From: Chloroflexota bacterium
GTDB taxonomy: Bacteria; Chloroflexota; Dehalococcoidia; Lucifugimonadales; UBA3495
Reading direction: 5' to 3'
Assembly (NCBI GenBank): GCA_028873965.1
Contig: JAPPMU010000026.1
Span: 1-35,808 of the forward strand
DNA length: 35,808 nt
Positions 1 to 7,002 of the stretch are shown here, piece by piece. The translations under genes were made by a program, and so were the position numbers. Positions within the stretch are counted from its first letter, which is position 1; each line of letters begins with the position of its first letter. Below the pieces are notes generated by a model. That model did not search any database. It saw only the letters and a list, made by a program, of their open reading frames with translations, and was not told the DNA's origin.

Positions 1-26
1 TGACGGTTCGAGTTGAGGGAATGGGG

Positions 27-48
27 CCGGCTTTCGCCGGAATGACGG
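27..48 (-). repeat. REP-like short palindromic repeat, copy 1
   Basis: The 22 bases here are the exact reverse complement of 32607-32628. The core is self-complementary (ccggctttcgccgg), as in REP-type elements. The first 311 bases hold no gene I can support. Besides this repeat there is only a weak hairpin with 6-bp arms at 123-128 and 141-146. Confidence 0.7.
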
Positions 49-311
49 ATTAACTCTGGAAAGGCCCTGCCGCCGCGCGGTTCACCCTTGGCTAATCCGA
101 ACGGTTGTGGGAAGCTGACTGACCTGCCCCCGTATTGCAAGGCAGGGTAGTCCGGGTATGGCGCGCCATGCCAAACTAAAGGTGCAAGGTGGCCCTGACG
201 GCGTGTATGCGCAAGCTGCTCACCATCTGCAACGCTATCATCAAAACCCACCCCTTGGCAGCCGGCAATCCCTGGCTAACCACTTGACCGTCAGACAGTT
301 GCTGGTTCTGA

Positions 312-1265
312 CTACCAGTCCATCTGGACGCCGATGTCGAGTTCCTCGGCGCGATCCAGGACGAGCTTGGCGGCGGCAACGTCGGCCAGGCCGGTACCCA
401 TCAGCTTGCAGTAGATGATGCCGTCGGCATCGGTCCTGCCGGGGACAATGCCAGCGGCCACGTGGCGCAGCTCGTGGAACTGGCTCCAGCGCACCAGCCC
501 CCGATCCACCGCCGCGTTGATGTCGCCGCACTCCAGCGGGGCCTGTTCCAGGGAGTCGACAAAGAGCCGGCTGGCCCGGGTCAACACCGCGGCGTCAACC
601 TCGTGGCTGCGCAGGGTGGTCGGCCCGGCTCCAATCACAGTAGCGCCATCCGCCAGCCATTCGCCCTCCACCACCGGAGTTGCCGCCGGAGCGATGCCGA
701 TGACCACGGAGCAGTCGGCCACCGCGTCCCGGTTCGCGTCCGCCGCGATCACCGGACGGCCTAGCTCGTCGGACATGCGCGTAGCGAAAGCCTGCCGGCG
801 TTCTGCGTTCCGGCTGTACGCGTAGATCTCACCGACGTCGCGCACGGCGCAGGCGGCGCGCAGTTGGTCTCCCGCCTGGTTCCCGGTGCCAATGACGCCC
901 AGGCGCGGCACCTCTGCGTTGGCGAGCAGGCGCAGGGCTGCCCCCGTGGTCGATCCGGTGCGCAGCTGTCCGAGGCGGTTGGCCTGGGTATAGAGCAGGA
1001 GACGCCCGGAAGAGGCGTCGTAAAGGCTCACCTGGAACGAATAACCGTTGGCGGTGAAGGTGAAGGTCTTGACGCCAAACACCCCGTCGTAGAACAGCCC
1101 GCCGCCCATGACGGCCAGATAACCGTCCGGGGAATGGATCTTCCGCCGGGTGAGGTTGGCGGCTTCACCGCCGCCGTAGTTGGCCATCATCGACTCGATG
1201 GCCGGCAGCATTTCAGGCAAGCCGACGCATCGGCCCACGTCGGCGTCGGTCAAGAAACGGGTCAT
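312..1265 (-). CDS. Ornithine cyclodeaminase / mu-crystallin family NAD(P)-binding protein
   Basis: This 317-residue protein has the length and layout of the ornithine cyclodeaminase/mu-crystallin family. Members are cytosolic and include ornithine and alanine dehydrogenases and ketimine reductases. A conserved Lys lies in the GVK segment (K66), the R-T-G-S-T-T-G stretch at 102-108 is typical, and a Rossmann nucleotide-binding loop G-T-G-N-Q-A-G lies at 126-132. The ATG follows the ferredoxin stop by 30 bases, so the two are probably co-transcribed. The substrate cannot be told from sequence: the family name does not prove ornithine as substrate, and an imine or amino-acid reductase is equally possible. 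The ribosome site is weak. Confidence 0.85.
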   Translation of the reverse strand: MTRFLTDADVGRCVGLPEMLPAIESMMANYGGGEAANLTRRKIHSPDGYLAVMGGGLFYDGVFGVKTFTFTANGYSFQVSLYDASSGRLLLYTQANRLGQLRTGSTTGAALRLLANAEVPRLGVIGTGNQAGDQLRAACAVRDVGEIYAYSRNAERRQAFATRMSDELGRPVIAADANRDAVADCSVVIGIAPAATPVVEGEWLADGATVIGAGPTTLRSHEVDAAVLTRASRLFVDSLEQAPLECGDINAAVDRGLVRWSQFHELRHVAAGIVPGRTDADGIIYCKLMGTGLADVAAAKLVLDRAEELDIGVQMDW

Positions 1266-1295
1266 AGCGGACGATTAAGACGCAAACGAACCGGG

Positions 1296-1535
1296 TTACG
1301 AGAAGTAGAGCCGGTTCTTGCGGATGTATTCCCGCATATTGGCAGGCACGGTGAACTCGTCGAATATGGCCTGTACCGGGCAGACCGCCACGCAATAGGC
1401 GCAGTCAATGCAGTCGTCGGGGTTGATGTAGTACATCGGAGCGTCGTCGTCGGAATGGATGCAATCCACGGGACAAACATCGACGCAGGAGGCGTCCTTC
1501 ACTCCCTCGCAAGGTTGTGTAATCACGAATGCCAT
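1296..1535 (-). CDS. 7Fe (3Fe-4S/4Fe-4S) ferredoxin, FdxA-like
   Basis: This 79-residue soluble electron carrier has two cysteine clusters. C9, C17, C21 and C25 form the first (C-x7-C-x3-C-x3-C). C42, C45, C48 and C52 form the second (CxxCxxCxxxCP). The early C-x7-C spacing is that of seven-iron ferredoxins of the FdxA/FdxC type, so a 3Fe-4S plus a 4Fe-4S centre is likely. The ATG at 1535 is chosen over longer upstream readings because a GAGG stands about ten bases before it and homologues start with a similar M-x-F/Y-V-I. It leads a short operon with the ornithine-cyclodeaminase-like gene; whether it donates electrons to that enzyme is not known. Confidence 0.93.
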   Translation of the reverse strand: MAFVITQPCEGVKDASCVDVCPVDCIHSDDDAPMYYINPDDCIDCAYCVAVCPVQAIFDEFTVPANMREYIRKNRLYFS

Positions 1536-1627
1536 CAGACTACCTCGGCCGCGGGCGAGAAAACGTAGTTCGGTGTCCGTCCAAACGACGGCCGGCACGG
1601 CCCATCGACTGCCCGCTAGTGCGGTGT

Positions 1628-1657
1628 ATTCTGCGGTTTGTCCCGATATTTTGTCAA
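1628..1657 (-). promoter_or_regulatory. Candidate sigma70 promoter for the ferredoxin gene
   Basis: Read on the minus strand, a perfect TTGACA (1652-1657) is followed after 18 bases by CAGAAT (1628-1633, four of six matches to TATAAT). The leader would be about 85 bases. The divergent region 1536-1950 (415 bases) holds no gene I can support; short frames in it lack a ribosome site and any recognisable protein. Confidence 0.5.
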
Positions 1658-1844
1658 GGCATACGGGCTGCATATTGCTATCGCCGCCGGCGATACGTTT
1701 TGGGGAAATCCGAGCCCGCAAATGGGCCACCATCCGTCTGGTTCATGCCCCAACTTTCCGCAGCGGCTTGACCTCTGCGGGGCGGATTGCGCTTGCTGCC
1801 ACACTGCTGGCCGGTGCGGGTGGGATCGCCCGGCGTGCCCCGGC

Positions 1845-1874
1845 TTGACAACGGTCATGAGTTTGCTTTATCCG
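1845..1874 (+). promoter_or_regulatory. Candidate promoter for the LysR-type regulator
   Basis: A perfect TTGACA at 1845-1850 is followed after 18 bases by TATCCG (1869-1874), a weak -10. An alternative TTGATA at 1880-1885 sits in an AT-rich patch. LysR-type regulators commonly control their own divergent promoter, so operator sites may lie here, but no clear T-N11-A box was identified. Confidence 0.35.
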
Positions 1875-1950
1875 CTCCGTTGATATAGTATATCGCTCAT
1901 ATTACGGAATCGCTTCGGCGTAACGCGCGAATCAGCAAGGTGTAGTGTCA

Positions 1951-2910
1951 ATGGAACTGCGAGAGATTATCAGCTTTTACCATGTCGCCAGGCTGCGGAG
2001 CGTGTCCAAGGCGGCAAGAAAGCTGGAACTGGGGCAGCCCACGGTAACCACCCACCTGAGAAAGCTGGAGGGCGAATTCGGCATAACCCTCTTTGACCGC
2101 ATCAAACGGCCCATACAACTCACCTCCGAGGGTTCGCTGTTCTACGAACTGGTGACGCCCATTGTGGAGTCCATCGACACGCTGAAAACGCAGATGGACT
2201 ACTCGGAAGGGCGGGGCTCGTTCGTGGTCGGCGCGTATCCGGACATCGTTTCCTACCATCTGCCCCGGCCCATCCGGCAGTTCCGTTCCAAGTACCCCGA
2301 CGTGAGGATGCGCCTGGTGGCTCGCTCGTACGCCAACCTGATCCAGCTGGTGAAGTCGGGCGAGGTGGACCTAGCCCTGTGCTCCGCTCCGCCCACGGAC
2401 GATCCGTCCCTAGAGTTCTCCCAGTTGTTCGACTACAACGTGGTGCTGATCACCGAGCCGAGCCACGACCTGCTGCACCGCGATCCGGTATCAATCGAGG
2501 ATATGGCGAAGTTCCCGCTGATCCTGAACAGCCCGGAGAGCCTGAGCCGACGCCGGGTGGAGCAAAAGCTTCGGGAGCGCAGCGTCAACTACGACGTGGT
2601 GCTGGAAATGGACAACACCGAAATGATCAAGCGCTACGTGGCGATCGGCATGGGCATCGCTATAGTCAGCGACTTCACCCTGCATCCGGAGGACCACGAC
2701 CGGCTGGCGGTGGTGCGCCTGGACCACATATTCCCGTCGGCCAACATCGGCGTGTGCACCCTGCGGGGCAAGTTCCACGGGCGGGGCGTCCGCAACTTCA
2801 TCAACACCCTGGCGGAGAACCTGTCGGGCTTCCACGCCGACCTGTGGGATTGGGACGTCGATCACGGCGGCGAGCCCAGGCGGGAGGCCATCGCCAACGC
2901 CACCCAGTAG
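1951..2910 (+). CDS. LysR-family transcriptional regulator
   Basis: This 319-residue DNA-binding regulator has an N-terminal winged helix-turn-helix (about residues 1-60) with the usual S-x-A-A-x-L-x-x-x-Q-P-x-V-T pattern. A helical linker follows, then a periplasmic-binding-protein-like effector domain from about residue 90. The ATG at 1951 is preferred to a GTG at 1945 because AAGG at 1937-1940 is ten bases ahead of it. It is divergent from the ferredoxin/ornithine-cyclodeaminase genes and may control them (inference from arrangement). The effector is unknown; the general layout resembles CysB/CbbR-type members, without enough signal to name one. Confidence 0.9.
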   Translation: MELREIISFYHVARLRSVSKAARKLELGQPTVTTHLRKLEGEFGITLFDRIKRPIQLTSEGSLFYELVTPIVESIDTLKTQMDYSEGRGSFVVGAYPDIVSYHLPRPIRQFRSKYPDVRMRLVARSYANLIQLVKSGEVDLALCSAPPTDDPSLEFSQLFDYNVVLITEPSHDLLHRDPVSIEDMAKFPLILNSPESLSRRRVEQKLRERSVNYDVVLEMDNTEMIKRYVAIGMGIAIVSDFTLHPEDHDRLAVVRLDHIFPSANIGVCTLRGKFHGRGVRNFINTLAENLSGFHADLWDWDVDHGGEPRREAIANATQ

Positions 2911-2994
2911 GGGCAGTTTTTATGCCTGTCCCTGCGTGAGCCGCTCCGGCGCAGCATGGTACACTGAACTCACCGCATAGAGCGGGCTTCTACC

Positions 2995-3327
2995 ATGCTT
3001 GACCGCGTCAGTAAAATCCTCACCATCATCGCGGCCACCGTCGCAATCGTCGTGATCTTCATCGGCGGAGTCGCGTGGGCCATCCGCCTTGATGCGGATG
3101 TGCTGATCGTTCAGGGTGAAGTGGCCGAACTGCGCCAGGAAGTAGGCGGGTTGCGCCAAGAAGTCACCGAACTGCGCCGTGACATGGACGAAGTAAAGGA
3201 AAACCAGCAGCGCCTTGAGGAAAACCAGCGGCTAATCCTACAGGCCCTCGAAGGATTGCAGGCCGCCATCGCCAACCACACCCACGACGCGGACGGCCGG
3301 GCGCAGATTCCGCTGGCAAGCCAGTGA
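2995..3327 (+). CDS. Small single-TM coiled-coil protein with C-terminal HTHDADGR motif (family copy 1)
   Basis: I do not recognise a named family. The 110 residues comprise one hydrophobic segment (about 8-29), a long charged heptad region (about 38-90, with repeated L-R-Q-E-V-x-x-L) and the tail N-H-T-H-D-A-D-G-R at 94-102 followed by a short Ile-Pro stretch. Two other genes here share this plan: 5413-5748 and 31368-31733. The hydrophobic N-terminus suggests a membrane anchor with the coiled coil on one side. It stands alone between the LysR gene and the convergent RDD genes. The start is the first ATG, with AGCGGG about nine bases upstream. The function is unknown; the His/Asp tail could bind metal, which is speculation. 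Confidence 0.75.
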   Translation: MLDRVSKILTIIAATVAIVVIFIGGVAWAIRLDADVLIVQGEVAELRQEVGGLRQEVTELRRDMDEVKENQQRLEENQRLILQALEGLQAAIANHTHDADGRAQIPLASQ

Positions 3328-3340
3328 GCCCGGTGCGCCC

Positions 3341-3365
3341 GCCCGCAACATCGGTGCTGGCGGGC
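3341..3365. terminator. Hairpin between convergent genes
   Basis: GCCCGC (3341-3346) pairs with GCGGGC (3360-3365) around a 13-base loop. It lies between the stops of convergent genes at 3327 and 3373. There is no T-run on either strand, so it is only a possible bidirectional terminator. Confidence 0.3.
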
Positions 3366-3372
3366 AAGTCAA

Positions 3373-4119
3373 TCAGTCAGTCGGGGAGGGCGGCAGTGGT
3401 ATCGCCCGGTTCCCGGTCAGTTGCGGAGCGTCCGCCAGTTCAGTGTGCGACCTAGTATGGGCTTCTGTGGCACGGGGCACAGTTCGCCCGCGTACCACCA
3501 TGGTATTGGCGGCGATGTCGTATAAGTGGCGCCGCTCCGGGGCAATCAGCACCATCACGCTGTTAACCAGCCAGGGGACAATCAGCCCGTCCAATTGTTT
3601 CAGCAACGCCCGGCCCAGTGCCTGCCCGAAAGACGGACGCCGGCCGTCGCCGTAGTTCACCACACGCAACCCCAGAACTAAGTGCCCGAAATCACCGCCG
3701 GCGAATCGCACCATAAACGTCAAATACAGCAGACGCAGGACGATAGCCAGCAGCGCCGCGCCCAATGGAACCAGAATTACGATAGCAGCGTCCGACACGG
3801 CAGCTGCCACCGAATACGTCTCCCAGTACTCCGACAACGTGTCTTCGATGACGTCGCCGGCGTCAGACGCATCGCCCACAGTCAGCTCGCTCAGCCGGGG
3901 CCAGAGATTGCTTGCCAGGTCCCTCGCCACCGCCACGCCGATGACGATGAACGTCACCAGCCAGAAACAGCAGGTGAGGAAGAACAGCAGCACGCCATTA
4001 ATCACCCGCGCGAACAAGCGGGCGACCGGGTTGGCAGCCGCCGAAACTTGTTCCGAACCCGTAGCTGGGTCAGGCTGCTCCCCCGGTTCGGCATAGATAA
4101 CTCCGCGGTTGACGGCCAT
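3373..4119 (-). CDS. RDD-domain membrane protein (1)
   Basis: This 248-residue integral membrane protein has hydrophobic segments near residues 40-65 and 110-140 and a C-terminal RDD-family block. The block has the G-H-L-V-L-G-L-R-V-V pattern, and R-R-H-L-Y-D-I-A-A-N-T near residue 200. The N-terminal 35 residues and the last 30 are hydrophilic extensions. The ATG at 4119 is chosen because the longer reading encodes Arg/Pro-rich low-complexity sequence that lies inside the preceding gene. It begins two bases after the stop of a second RDD gene, so the pair is probably translated together. RDD proteins have no agreed general function; transport or membrane homeostasis roles are known for a few. 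Confidence 0.8.
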   Translation of the reverse strand: MAVNRGVIYAEPGEQPDPATGSEQVSAAANPVARLFARVINGVLLFFLTCCFWLVTFIVIGVAVARDLASNLWPRLSELTVGDASDAGDVIEDTLSEYWETYSVAAAVSDAAIVILVPLGAALLAIVLRLLYLTFMVRFAGGDFGHLVLGLRVVNYGDGRRPSFGQALGRALLKQLDGLIVPWLVNSVMVLIAPERRHLYDIAANTMVVRGRTVPRATEAHTRSHTELADAPQLTGNRAIPLPPSPTD

Positions 4120-4121
4120 AG

Positions 4122-4592
4122 CTAACTGCGCCGGCGGGCGCGATCCTCGGCATTCGCCTGTTCCCACCGCTCGCCGAAGGAACGGGGGTCGTGAACCACC
4201 ACCGTGCCGGCCCAAAGGTCGTACAGATGGCGTCGATCGGCGCGGAAAAGCACCATCATGAAATTGATGATGACTGGGATAATCAGTATGCCCAGCAGTT
4301 GCAGGTGGGAACGGCGGGAGGCCTGTTGTCCGGAAATCGGACCGCCACTGCGATGATCAACGACCCTTGCCCCGACAACCAAATGCCCTACGGTGCCGCC
4401 GCATTTTCCGAGCAGCCAAGGCTCTATCCAGATGATCATCACTATGGCCAAGAGCCAGCCCCCGGCAATAGCGCTGTTGACCAGATGCGCGATTAGTCGA
4501 CGACGCCGGTCCAAGTAAGTGAGCTGAATTTGCCCCCTTTCTACCTGCACCGCGTGGCGTTGTATAGCGTTAGTGGATGTGAATTGGACCAT
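4122..4592 (-). CDS. RDD-domain membrane protein (2)
   Basis: This 156-residue membrane protein has hydrophobic stretches near residues 40-60 and 105-125. It has the same RDD signatures as its neighbour: G-H-L-V-V-G-A-R-V-V, and R-R-H-L-Y-D-L-W-A-G-T before a V-V-V strand. Two ATGs compete. The one at 4592 has GGAG eight bases upstream, whereas for the ATG at 4601 the same GGAG abuts the start codon, so 4592 is preferred. The gene follows the aldolase stop by about 20 bases and precedes RDD gene 1 by two bases. The tandem arrangement suggests duplication or a heteromeric partner. Confidence 0.78.
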   Translation of the reverse strand: MVQFTSTNAIQRHAVQVERGQIQLTYLDRRRRLIAHLVNSAIAGGWLLAIVMIIWIEPWLLGKCGGTVGHLVVGARVVDHRSGGPISGQQASRRSHLQLLGILIIPVIINFMMVLFRADRRHLYDLWAGTVVVHDPRSFGERWEQANAEDRARRRS

Positions 4593-4612
4593 TGCCAGCA
4601 TCTCCGGCGGGG

Positions 4613-5359
4613 TCAGGGTATCCGGTTGAGGAACTCCGCGCCGCCGCGGGCGACCCAGGCGTTCCACGAAGTCATCAGGAACCGGGCGCCTTTCTCCACG
4701 TAGGATGCCACGTTGTCGTCGTTGACCAGGGTGCCGGCGGTGCGCCCGGCGCTGACGATGCGGGCGATGGCATCATCGATGGCGGACTGCACTTCCGGAT
4801 GACCGACATTTCCGATGTGTCCCATGGTCTGCGACAGATCGGTGGGCGCGACGAAGAACACGTCGACACCGTCGACTTTGAGGATGTCGTCCAGGTTATC
4901 CAGCGCGGTGACCTCTTCGATCAGCACCACGACCATGGTCTGATCGTTGGCGCGGTGAACGTAGTCGGGCACGCCGAAGGACTGCCGGCCGCCGAACATG
5001 CCCCGGTAGCCCAGGGGAGCGAACTTTGCCGCGCCCACCGCAGCCTCCGCTTCCTCGCGAGTGTTCACGTGGGGAAGCACAATCCCCATGGAACCCCGGT
5101 CCAGGGTGCGGGTGATGAGCGCGGCGTCGTTAGCGTTGCAGCGCGTGATGGACGCCATGCCCCACAGGTCGCAGGCCCGCGTCATGTCGCCCAGGGCTTC
5201 CCAATCCACCGGGCCGTGCTCACACTCCATCCACGCCGAGTCAAAACCCAGGGGGCCCAGAAAGTCGATGATCTCGCTGGTCATCAGGCCGGAGATGCAG
5301 GTGGCCGGCTGCCCCTGCCGCAACTTGTCCTTGACCGGGTTCGCACGTATCGCTGCCAC
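4613..5359 (-). CDS. HpcH/HpaI-family class II aldolase
   Basis: This 248-residue TIM-barrel enzyme is of the metal-dependent HpcH/HpaI family. Members cleave or form 2-keto-3-deoxy acids, 4-hydroxy-2-oxo acids or related substrates to give pyruvate and an aldehyde. Visible family marks are the M-E-C-E-H-G-P segment near residue 45, the R-x-N-x-x-D region near 73-77, a metal-binding Glu in V-L-I-E-E-V near 148 and F-F-V-A-P-T-D-L-S-Q near 170. The start is a GTG, supported by GGAGG seven bases upstream. It is followed closely by the two RDD genes. The substrate is not determinable; a degradation role fits the CoA-transferase and crotonase genes elsewhere in the window. Confidence 0.9.
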   Translation of the reverse strand: MAAIRANPVKDKLRQGQPATCISGLMTSEIIDFLGPLGFDSAWMECEHGPVDWEALGDMTRACDLWGMASITRCNANDAALITRTLDRGSMGIVLPHVNTREEAEAAVGAAKFAPLGYRGMFGGRQSFGVPDYVHRANDQTMVVVLIEEVTALDNLDDILKVDGVDVFFVAPTDLSQTMGHIGNVGHPEVQSAIDDAIARIVSAGRTAGTLVNDDNVASYVEKGARFLMTSWNAWVARGGAEFLNRIP

Positions 5360-5412
5360 GGTTGATCCTCCAGAAAGGTGGGTTCGCGGCAGTATAACAG
5401 CATCAAGAAAGG

Positions 5413-5748
5413 TCAGCGGCGGTCTCCGGTGGGAATGGTAAAGACGGTGCGCCCGTCGGCATCGTGGGTGTGGTTGGCCAGTCCCACCAGTATTGCGTTG
5501 GTCTGATGTACAGCGGCGGTCAAAGCGTCAATCTTGGCGTCCAGGGCATCAATCTTGGCGTCAATCTTGGCGTCCAGGGAGTCAGTCTTGGCGTCAATCT
5601 TGGCGTCCAGGGCATCAATCTTGGCCTCTTGGCTGTCAACTTGTCTGGAGAGCCGTCCCAGCAAGAAGCTGCCCCGCGCCAGCAACACAATCATGGTGAT
5701 GGCGAGGCCGGCTCCGGCAATGACAACGGCAATAACTGGAATGGTCAT
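5413..5748 (-). CDS. Small single-TM coiled-coil protein with C-terminal HTHDADGR motif (family copy 2)
   Basis: The protein has 111 residues. A hydrophobic segment lies at about 3-25, and a heptad region from 36 to 80 is built almost wholly of K-I-D-A-L-D-A units. The tail is A-N-H-T-H-D-A-D-G-R at 91-100, identical over nine residues to the tail of the gene at 2995-3327. A strong GAGGAG stands six bases before the ATG. It lies between cbiH (56 bases upstream) and the aldolase (53 bases downstream), on the same strand. No function is known. The perfect heptads suggest a parallel oligomer, and the unit number is likely to vary between strains. Confidence 0.75.
   Translation of the reverse strand: MTIPVIAVVIAGAGLAITMIVLLARGSFLLGRLSRQVDSQEAKIDALDAKIDAKTDSLDAKIDAKIDALDAKIDALTAAVHQTNAILVGLANHTHDADGRTVFTIPTGDRR
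5525..5625 (-). repeat. Tandem short repeats encoding KIDALDA heptads
   Basis: Units of about 15-21 bases (ggcgtcaatcttggcgtccag and close variants) recur across this stretch and encode the coiled-coil heptads of the 5413-5748 protein. They are in-frame coding repeats with no spacers, so not a CRISPR. Copy number could change by slippage. Confidence 0.75.
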
Positions 5749-5804
5749 CGGGTACTCCTCTTGCGCTGGCGCGGCGGCGTGCTTACCTTGGCGTGGAAGG
5801 GCGG

Positions 5805-6563
5805 CTATTGCTTGGCCTCGTAGCCTCGGGGGGTGACCATACGCCCGTTGTGGACGTAGGTGTTGGAATTGCCGATAACCACGGTGGTGAACATATCCAC
5901 TCCCAAGGCTTCTCCGTCCAGCCTACCCAGGTCGGCGAGGCCCACCGCCTGCTCCGGGCGGTAGGCGTGCCGGACGATACCCACCGGGGTGCTGGGAGCC
6001 CGGTGCTTCAGGAATATCTCCCGCGCCTCGTCCAGCTGGCTGGTGCGTCGCCGGCTGCGAGGGTTGTACAGCGCGGCCACGAAGTCGCCGGCGGCCGCGG
6101 CCTCCAGCCGGCGCCGGATCTGCTCCCACGGGGTGAGCAGGTTGCTGAGGCTGATGGCGCAGAAATCCTGCATCAGGGGCGATCCCAGCAGCGCCGCCGC
6201 CGATTGCAGGGCCGACACCCCGGGTACCGACTCCACGGCGGGGTTGACGCCATCCCAGTCGCAGTCCGTGAGGACGCGGTACACTGGGCCGGCCATGCCG
6301 TAGATGCCGGCATCCCCGGATGACACCACGGCCACCGTTTTGCCCGAGTAAGCGATGTCCACCGCCAGGGCGGCGCGCTCCAGCTCCTGGCCCAGCTCCA
6401 TGCTGTGCAGCGTTTTGCCGGATGCCGGCTCCGCCACCTGCTCGATGTAATAGCGGTAGCCGACCAGCTCGTCGCTGTCGGCGATGGCGGCGGCGGCGGC
6501 CGGCGTCAGGTGGCCGGCGTCGCCGGGCCCAAGGCCCACAAGGTAGAGTTTGCCAGTGTTCAC
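5805..6563 (-). CDS. cbiH: Cobalt-precorrin-3 / precorrin-3B C17-methyltransferase (CbiH/CobJ)
   Basis: This 252-residue enzyme uses SAM to methylate C17 of the corrin ring during ring contraction. The tetrapyrrole methylase fold shows in the N-terminal loop G-L-G-P-G-D near residue 11 and the S-S-G-D-A-G-I-Y-G-M-A segment near 80. The S-V-P-G-V-S-A-L-Q-S-A-A-A segment near 115 and the A-L-Y-N-P-R-S-R-R-R segment near 165 are typical of CbiH/CobJ. The length is that of the short form without the Fe-S extension. The start is GTG with GGGAG six bases upstream. It is the last cbi gene of the minus-strand block, 61 bases after the PaREP1-like gene. Confidence 0.92.
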   Translation of the reverse strand: MNTGKLYLVGLGPGDAGHLTPAAAAAIADSDELVGYRYYIEQVAEPASGKTLHSMELGQELERAALAVDIAYSGKTVAVVSSGDAGIYGMAGPVYRVLTDCDWDGVNPAVESVPGVSALQSAAALLGSPLMQDFCAISLSNLLTPWEQIRRRLEAAAAGDFVAALYNPRSRRRTSQLDEAREIFLKHRAPSTPVGIVRHAYRPEQAVGLADLGRLDGEALGVDMFTTVVIGNSNTYVHNGRMVTPRGYEAKQ

Positions 6564-6624
6564 GAGTACTCCCGATCTTGGTTATTCGATGACGTCGCCA
6601 ACCGGCATGACGGTGGACTGGTCC

Positions 6625-7002
6625 CTATAAAGGGTTCGAGACATGCAGCAAATTTCTGACAAAATCGACACCTACGCGGATTTCATATGCCAGTTCGTCA
6701 TCATTCAGCCGACCGGTGTAAAAGTTGTCGTGCAATCTCCGCTGGGTTGAGCGCAAGCCGTCGCGCAAATAGTGTTGCACTTGCCGGCCGACGGGCAAGT
6801 GGTCAATGACGTGCAATAGTTCTCGCCGCGTGCGCGGCTGTCGGTGAGGGGCGTCCGGATGCCGTTCCGCGGCGGCCAATCCATGGCAAGCAGCGCCCCA
6901 CAGCAATTCTCCGGCGGCCAGTGCAGTTCTGGGAGGCTGCGCCAACGTCTCGGCAGTCTCAACCAGCATCTGCGATATGGCGGCGTGTCGGGCGCCGTTC
7001 AT
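6625..7002 (-). CDS. PaREP1/HEPN-like small protein, coupled to the CbiG-HEPN fusion
   Basis: This 125-residue, all-helical protein resembles the PaREP1-type branch of HEPN domains. It has the L-L-W-G-A-A-C-H-G-L segment at 33-42 and L-H-D-N-F-Y-T-G-R-L at 90-99. An R-x6-H motif (R84, H91) fits the HEPN ribonuclease signature R-x4-6-H. The ATG at 7002 overlaps the upstream stop as ATGA and has GGAGGG about nine bases before it, so translation is coupled. The domain is homologous in plan to residues 387-525 of the upstream fusion. Many HEPN proteins are RNA-cleaving toxins or partners in defence systems; activity here is untested, and no MNT-type antitoxin is adjacent. Confidence 0.65.
   Translation of the reverse strand: MNGARHAAISQMLVETAETLAQPPRTALAAGELLWGAACHGLAAAERHPDAPHRQPRTRRELLHVIDHLPVGRQVQHYLRDGLRSTQRRLHDNFYTGRLNDDELAYEIRVGVDFVRNLLHVSNPL

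Noticed and set aside
158..418. Short plus-strand frame at the left end
   Set aside because: Overlaps the ornithine-cyclodeaminase gene, has no ribosome site and low-complexity basic sequence.
1459..1883. Several short frames in the ferredoxin/LysR spacer
   Set aside because: No ribosome sites, no recognisable protein; the region is better read as divergent promoters.
5525..5625. Regular repeats resembling a CRISPR or minisatellite
   Set aside because: Units are in-frame heptad codons without unique spacers and no cas genes are near.
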